Origin: Erodium maritimum
Taxonomy: Eukaryota > Streptophyta > Magnoliopsida > Geraniales > Geraniaceae
Length of the DNA: 64,000 nucleotides
Assembly: GCA_963921825.1 (NCBI GenBank)
Contig: OY997590.1
Span: 56,472,012 to 56,536,011 of the forward strand
Direction: 5' to 3'
Part shown: positions 57,707 through 64,000 of the stretch, in pieces
Position numbering within the stretch: position 1 is the stretch's first letter
Layout: the number at the start of each line of letters is the position of its first letter
Translations under genes and position numbers: made by a program
Notes under the pieces: model-generated
What the model was told of the DNA's origin: nothing
Databases searched by the model: none
What the model saw: only the letters and a program-made list of their open reading frames with translations

Positions 57707-58666
57707 TTTTATTGAACGAATCGTTTAATTTTATTACTTGAAATGGGTTACATTATCGGGCATCAGGGAACAGGCTCCCCGACCACCAGAAGGTCAGTTT
57801 TAGCGACCAATGGTCGACTGATCCTTGTAATATCATAACCGTCACATATGGTTTTTTGGCGTCCCTTGGGTAATGATATCCCTTGAATAGAAAAACCATC
57901 ATAGACGGTATGTTGACGCCCATTGGGCACTGAAAGAAGATGGTACCAGAGATCCTGTGGGACCTCGACGGTAATATGATGCCTCTTGGTCAAAGAGAGC
58001 AGCGGATGAGGAGGAGCGGGGTACCAGAGATCCTGAGTGACCTCAACAGTAATGGTGATAGTGGGAGGCAAAGCATTGCCTGGGGACCCCTCCTAGGGCT
58101 AGTCCTTAGGGCATTGGATTCCTGTCGTCATTGACCCTGCAAAGACGAAGACATAAAAAATAACAAAGGCCCACTCGATTATCCAGATCCATAATCGAGA
58201 GAGGGGTCGAGGGAGACGCGGTGGTGGAGGCCAGGGAAGAGGCGGTTTCAGCGACGACAGTGACGCCTTCAGAGGCGGCGATGGCGGCGGAGGCCAGGGA
58301 GAAGGACGCGCCGGTGGCTTCATTGGCGACGGGGGGATGATCGAGAGAGATAACCCGATACCTCGGAGGCCCAGGTGAAGGCTCAACCCTAGGCAACACG
58401 CCGCCTGAAACAGGAACCATAACAAGGTCGTGGTAATCTCGGGCATTCGGCGATCTAGGGTTCAGAGGGAGAGGGACAAGGCTGTTGCCTGGGGTGGAAG
58501 TACCCTAGGGCCGGGAACGCCATGACAGCGGAGAAGAGAGATCGAACCTACACCGGGAGAGGTGAAAACAACGTCGGGGTGAGACGCGGGAGAGGGGCTG
58601 AAACCCCAAGTTTGTCCTCCATTGGAGGCCCAAACCCTAAGGAAAAGAGTTAATCCCCAATATTTT
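57707..58666 (-). mobile_element. Short LINE-type insertion, internally deleted relative of 47376-49782
   Basis: Flanked by ACTAGGTTAGGTTATT (57691-57706) and ACTAGGTAAGGTTATT (58667-58682), 15 of 16 identical. The minus-strand 3' part shares GGAGCCTGTTCC-like wording with the larger element. The 5' part is a Pro/Ser-rich ORF1-like start (58420-58106, HDLVMVPVSGG against HDLALVSI in the larger element). DUF4283 and the knuckle are missing. Broken frames throughout. Confidence 0.75.
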
Positions 58667-58682
58667 ACTAGGTAAGGTTATT

Positions 58683-59277
58683 AGTAAGTTTTTTTAAATT
58701 TTTTTTATTTAATATTTATTCAAAATAATTATAAAACTAAGGGCATTTTGGACATTTTTGTAAAGGTGAACAGTAAACTAACGGAAGTGGTTTTTGGTTA
58801 CGAGTTGTAACTTCGGAGTATGCATAAGTAATTTTTGAAATTTAGGGTAAACATCAGTTAAACGTGCCAACTTAAGGGTAATCATTTGTAGTTTTCCCAA
58901 GATTAAAAGAGGAAACATTATTTCTAGAAAGTCTAAAAAACAAGGAAAGCTAGTTGGATTAGTTCAAGGTTTTCTATTTCTACTTAGCTTGTGAATAAAG
59001 CAAAACCTACACCTATATATATATGGGAAAGGGTTGGCCGAAAACAAGAGCTTCATAGTTGAAATTTTCGGCCACCCATAGTAAGAAATTGAGAGTTTTT
59101 GTTCAAAGGCTTCTAGTGTGTCTTGTTGTGGATCAAACTTTCTCGTGTGGATGCCGTTAAAGGGCGAACACTTGAGCGCTTACATCAACACTTTCAAAGG
59201 TCACCGTCTCGAACTAGTTGATTCCAAAATAGCATTTTCGAAGGTAATCTCTATTCAATTTTGCATAGATTAGTAAT
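58683..59277. other. Spacer and probable LTR remnant
   Basis: 58890-59260 has LTR-like texture: a TATATATATATGGG start region at about 59015, then GTGTGGATGCCGTTAAAGGG, the wording of copia U5 regions. No partner or ends were found. Confidence 0.35.
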
Positions 59278-60387
59278 TGTTAGACGGGTTAGTCCATAAA
59301 CGATAATAAACATATAAAAATGAATCCAATATTATTAATGAACAGTTGAATCACATAAGTAACAATAATGTAAAACCAATAATGTAATTTGATACGTAAT
59401 CGATACAGTAACCTCAGTCGATACTCGAAGAGGGAATTGGTATGTCGAGGCCTGCAAACCAGTTTCCTTAAGACTTTTTATTGCCCCGTCTGAGCAAGTC
59501 TCCCAAGATACAACGACAACGTAAACGAACTCGAAACCGTGTATGAGAAGTAGCACCGAGTAGAAAGAAATCAATTACTCTGTTCTTGGAGAAGGAGAGA
59601 AATTGTGTAGGTAAATTTCGTATCTAATTCGTCTCTACTATGTGTCTAATTTTTCACTACGAATAATGAACTAGAACAGAGCTTATATAGGAAAATGGTC
59701 GGTTTTTGGAAACAATTTTTTTTTTGGAAACACAATTTTTGGAAATATCAAATATTGGAAATATATTTTTCCAGTAATTAACTATTAATTTCGAAATATT
59801 ATAATATTAGGAAATTAAATGAATTTCTTAAATATTAAAATACTCAGAATAATAAAAATTAGGAAATAATATAAATTTCAGAAATAATAAATTCTGAAAT
59901 TTCATTATTACATATCAATTTCCAAAACTGAAAAAGATATCAATTTCGAATTTCCTTAATTTGCATATTCTGAAATTGGAAATTAATTGTTGAGATTTCA
60001 ATGCGGGCAGAAGCAAAAGGTGTTGGCGATACAACCCAATTCCGCTGCAGCATTCGTGTCCCGCACAAAGCCTTTCATCCAAGCAATTCAAACATGCTAG
60101 GTTGGCAACACTATATAAACCCAATGAAAGTTTGATAATCTTTCAATGTGGGACAACACAAGAATGATGTATTTTTCATTTGCAATTTTCTCAACAACTA
60201 GGTTCAATGGGTGATCTTTGAGCTTTAATTTCTCATTCACCTCTTGTCCGTTTAGACCTCATAATATCTCATTGGAAATGCCTCACTTCCTAGAACACGA
60301 AACTAATCTTTAAGGTGAGTCGATCCTACATATAATTGAGCGTCAAGTTGACTATTTCCACTTGTCTAAACTCACTTTCGTCCAACA
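59278..60387 (-). repeat. 3' LTR of a second - strand copia element
   Basis: Starts TGTTAGACGGGTTAG and ends GTCCAACA. It is related to the LTR at 1123-1887 (shared GTTTCCTTAAGAC, CAAGTCTCCCAAGATA). It is followed by the polypurine tract ATCCCCCACAT (60388-60398) and pol on the minus strand. Confidence 0.82.
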
Positions 60388-61446
60388 ATCCCCCACATGA
60401 ATAGAAATTAACGCGAGAGGAAAGCGATAGGATGATGACTTCTCATAGCTGATATCTGCATAGGATAGGTAGGCAACACCCTTGAACCTTCCCTTGTGAA
60501 GATATATTTACTTTACTGACTGACTAGTAGACGCGATGTCCTTGAACTATTTTGTCGTTTATGTAAATGAAGATACATTCCACACAGACACCAACAAACA
60601 CGGTTTTTTCGGTTCTTATGGTTATGTCCGTAAGTCATGGACATCTCTTGGTTCTGCAAGAGTTTAAGACAACTAAGCCCCAATAGTGTCCTTTGAGGCG
60701 ACTCCACCTCACTCTCACATAGGTGATTTCTTTGCTCATATTCTTGAAGCACAATGAATCATTAAAAGCATAGCTTAACCTTAACACATTTTAAATCACT
60801 GTTTACATCATAGGAATGGACCCGGGGTGACCCCCATAGTGACCACACAAGGTTTATGCAATTAGGTTGTCCCATTGAACCTAGATCTTGGGATCTCCAA
60901 TCAACTAGGTTGGGTTTTCCTTCACATAACGCCTTAATTGATTACGGGCTTTAGTCACATTCCTTTGGATGTTGTAACAACTAGATCTCTATATAACCCT
61001 TTGGTTAGCGGATCCGCAATGTTATCTTTTGATCTTACAAAATCAATAGAGATAACTACAGTTGAGATCATTTGTTTAATCAGATTTGTGCCCTATTGAT
61101 TGCTGCTTGATTGTCACAATGCATACAAACCTTGAACACACGCTTTAGCCAGTCTGGATTACCCTCCAAGAAGTTTCGTAGCCACTTGGCTTCTTCACTT
61201 GGTTTTATCCAAGGCACAAACTCAGATTCCATGACACATCTGGTTATGATCGTTTGTCTTGAGGATATCCACGACACTGTTGCTTCTACTAGAGTAAAGA
61301 CATATTCACTCATGCTTTTTGAATCCTTAATATCAGATATTCAACTAGCATCAGAGTATCCTTCAAGAACAGTAAGTTCTCTCTTATAGTGCAGTCCATA
61401 GTCACACGAGTGTATCGTAAGTATCCAAGTACTCTTATGATAATTG
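60388..61446 (-). pseudogene. Copia RNase H end of the second - strand element, truncated by an insertion
   Basis: 61313-61080 on - reads SEYVFTLVEATVSWISSRQT, ESEFVPW, AKWLRNFLEGNPDW and MHCDNQAAINRAQ, a copia RNase H. Upstream the frame continues with RVLGYLRYTRV (about 61440-61400, frame-shifted) and is cut at 61446 by the LTR starting at 61447. The region down to 60388 is 3' non-coding and shares TTGAACCTAGATCTTGGGAT with the corresponding part of the first element (about 2430). Confidence 0.85.
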
Positions 61447-63134
61447 TGTTAGTCTTAGTGCCCGTAGTTCAATCCTAAATGTCCAAATGTATATATCATC
61501 GTTAGCAATAAAATTAAAGCGGCTTTATATTACTTATGTGTTGGAGTAATATATCGATGTGTGCTCTGATCTATGCCCACCATGCGAATAGAACCATAGA
61601 TCGAGATAGATCACACTCGATGGGTCCCTAGTCAACAAAGCTTCACTAGAAGCGACTAGTATGAAAGATGGCTCTTTATGGCTTACGTTCTGTTAGTCAT
61701 TGGAATGGGATTCCGGAGTCTGATCATAGATATCATGTGGGACATGATATTGGACGACCCGCCCTGAATATGTGCCATAGATTAAGTCATGAACATATTC
61801 AGTGTTGTAGCTTGTCATGTATCCTTAGACCAAGGAGTCTTTGTGATCGCTATGTAGTCAACAACTGAGTTTGACCTGAGCCTAACGTTGTCCGTAACAG
61901 GGCTTCCATAACGGCCAGGATTGGCTTGGGGACGGGCTACATGAGTGACACGAAAGACGGCTAAGGGATTTATCCCTCATACTAAGGTATGGGAAAGATA
62001 TCGGTTCTCGGCCACTTGATCGAGAGTGACTGGAAGAATAGCATGGCCATGCACATGATACTGGGTATCATATCTTCAGTCATCTCACATATCAAGGAAC
62101 GGTGATTGAGAATAATAAGGATGACGGCTCTATGCCTTATCTCAATCAGGATATCGGAGATAAAAGGATAATGACAGGGACGACGGAAAGGTTAGAATCG
62201 ACAGGGTCGATTCGTTATGTAGTGTCAGGCAATACTAAAGTCTCGTTAGTTGCCACTTAAATAGGATCAAGTAAAATGGGATTTTACGTTGATCTATTGA
62301 CATGCATAAACCTAAGGGTCACACCGGAGGGTGAAACTCATTGACACATTTATGGAGAATGGCCAAAAGGGAGTTGTCTCGGGACATGACCAAAACTGGG
62401 TTTTGGGTCATGTGCCCGTAAGTGAATAGGACTTTACGGATCGAGACAAGGCTTGGAGTCTTGGGATTGATCGCGTCGGATAATGTTGGACATTTCCGGT
62501 ATGGAAGGCATGGAGGCGATGAGCGAATCACGGGACCTCGTTGGAAATGGTCACGGGCCATGTTCCAAGAGGCCCATGAAAGGCCCATGCAACCAAGGCC
62601 CATGGAACTAATTAATCAAGTCTTGATTAATTAGTACTAAGTAAGCAAGACAAGGATTAAGGTGTTGGTGATTCACCACCTAACCCAATCTTGTCTTGCC
62701 ATACTTTGTCCTATTTACACCTTACTTGACACCATACTTGTCCCATGCCTTTAGTTGGACAAGTATGGGTTTTGTTATGTTTAAGTCATCTTTTTTCAAC
62801 ATAACAAACACAAGACAAGAATAGGAAACACATTTTCTCTCCCTCTTCCATGGCCATTTCGGGTTTGGCAAGTTCCCACCTCCATGTTTGTGTTCTTGAG
62901 TCCTCAAAGAGAAGAACTACGTGGCTTTGATTCCCATGTGGATACGTAGGCGTCTTGGAGACTCAAGCCAATCATTCGTTACCCGATGTTCTTGTTTTGG
63001 TAAGAACTAGTGCTGAAATTTTCTCTTGTGAATCCATTCTTTGTTAGTTGTTTCATGGTTTTAATCGTCTCTTGGTTTTCATTGATTTTCCGCTGCGAGT
63101 TGGTTCATCTCCAACCTTACCTCGAGACCCAACA
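61447..63134 (+). repeat. 5' LTR of a + strand copia element that runs off the window
   Basis: 1688 bp, TGTTAGTCTTAG...GAGACCCAACA, directly followed by a primer binding site. It interrupts the RNase H frame of the - strand copia at 61446. It aligns with 1-999 and the reverse of 50806-52288. The expected target duplication would be AATTG (61442-61446), with its partner outside the window. Confidence 0.9.
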
Positions 63135-63135
63135 G

Positions 63136-63147
63136 TGGTATCAGAGC
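63136..63147 (+). other. Primer binding site, Met-initiator tRNA
   Basis: TGGTATCAGAGC, the classic Ty1/copia primer site, one base after the LTR end. Confidence 0.95.
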
Positions 63148-64000
63148 CGTGCTACCTTCGGGATTCACAAGACGGTGTTCAAAGTTTCGGTTTTGCTTGA
63201 AAGTTTCGTTTTTGGCATGTTGTTTTGCTAAATTGTTTGATAACATGTTTTAAATTATTGTTTATGGATTTGATGCATGTAAAATGAATTTTTGAAAATT
63301 ATTTCAAATCTGGAAATTTTGAAATTTTTTTTGATTTTTCGGGTCTCGGGAGCGGGACTCTCGGGGAGCCGAAACCGGGACCAAACGGGGCTCCGTTGGA
63401 CGGAGCTAGGCCAAGCATGACCATTGGATGGTTGATATGCCAAGGCTAAACCGTTTTGTTAGTTATGACGAGTTTGGAACCGTCATGACGAACTCGAAGA
63501 TCAAATGTTCAAAAGTTTCATTTTTGAACGGTTTCGATAAACCGAGCATCAAAAAAATTTCGAAACTTGGCTATTAATTAAAACCGGAAAATCACATGAT
63601 GTTTGATAACATGCTTGTTTGATAACACGATGTGTGATGTGATGTTGGCATGGTGTACATAATAGCCCCGAGCTCAATTTAATTATTTATCGCTTTTCAC
63701 GGCCTGCGAGCCGTTAGAGTTAACGTGTAATTATTCTTTCAAGGTGTGGTCGTCGAACCACTTGTTTGTAATATTTATTTATTCCCGACCTGCGAGTCGT
63801 GTATTAAATTGTAATATTTTACTCAAGACGAAGAAAGGGCGAAAAGGTCATTTGGTGGCTTTTCGGGTGTTGGCATCGGCTTGGAGTCGGTGGAGCTCAA
63901 GAAGCTAGTGGGAGTTAGTTTAGGGGGCTATTATGTGCACATTTATCGCTTTATGCTTGGTTTAGTTTATGCATGATTAATTCTATGTGTTTTAGAATTG
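63148..64000 (+). other. Copia leader, no gag yet
   Basis: Untranslated leader downstream of the primer site. It contains TTGGTTTAGTTTATGCATG near its end, but no gag frame begins before the window ends. Confidence 0.6.

Noticed and set aside
63136..63160. tRNA-like TGGTATCAGAGC considered as a tRNA gene end
   Set aside because: Only the primer-site complement is present, immediately after an LTR; no cloverleaf can be formed.

Overview
This is a stretch of nuclear DNA from a flowering plant, most likely a eudicot. The genes have spliced exons with GT/AG introns, the spacer DNA is very AT-rich, and the repeats are typical plant families: Ty1/copia with a Met-initiator tRNA primer site, Athila-type Ty3 elements, MULE and hAT miniature elements, PIF/Harbinger, and LINEs with DUF4283-type ORF1. 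Nothing bacterial or organellar was seen. The species cannot be fixed from the sequence.

Only two ordinary host genes are clear. One is a six-exon P-class pentatricopeptide gene on + (13335-16337, 618 codons, At1g26460-like, probably mitochondrial). The other is an eight-exon Golgi putative pectin methyltransferase of the QUL1/QUL2 (PMT4/PMT5) clade on - (45356-41510, 621 codons). The methyltransferase is intact in frame, but one intron has GA where GT is expected at its 5' splice site. A small unrecognised reading frame lies at 40040-39780.

Layout: 1-999 is part of a copia LTR. 1123-10179 is a decayed full-length copia element on - (TSD AAGTG) with a 2.9-kb solo LTR nested in its pol (TSD TAGAT). 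11071-12580 is a non-LTR insertion with a 16-bp TSD. 12624-13045 is a MULE-type hairpin MITE just upstream of the PPR gene. 17-26.7 kb holds PIF/Harbinger remains, a LINE-type ORF1 pseudogene, two hAT-like MITEs and a MULE MITE. 26.7-30.1 kb is a patchwork of exon fragments copied from several unrelated host genes (UEV1, HCF106/TatB, ribosomal protein eS29 and unidentified exons), all on the - strand. 30.2-31.3 kb is a long inverted-repeat element. 31.8-38.9 kb is a LINE endonuclease relic broken by two Athila-type insertions, one of which carries its own MULE MITE. 47.4-49.8 kb and 57.7-58.7 kb are two related ORF1-only LINE-type insertions on -. 50.3-52.3 kb is a 22-bp minisatellite beside a copia LTR. 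54.5-56.2 kb is a Pack-MULE-like element. 59.3-61.4 kb is the 3' end of a second - strand copia, cut by the 5' LTR and primer site of a + strand copia that runs off the window.

The most interesting items are the multi-gene capture array at 26.7-30.1 kb, the two MULE relatives that chose the same 9-bp target, the Athila-type element flanked by a 179-bp duplication instead of a 3' LTR, and the GA splice donor in the methyltransferase gene. All boundaries were read by eye from target-site duplications and terminal sequences.
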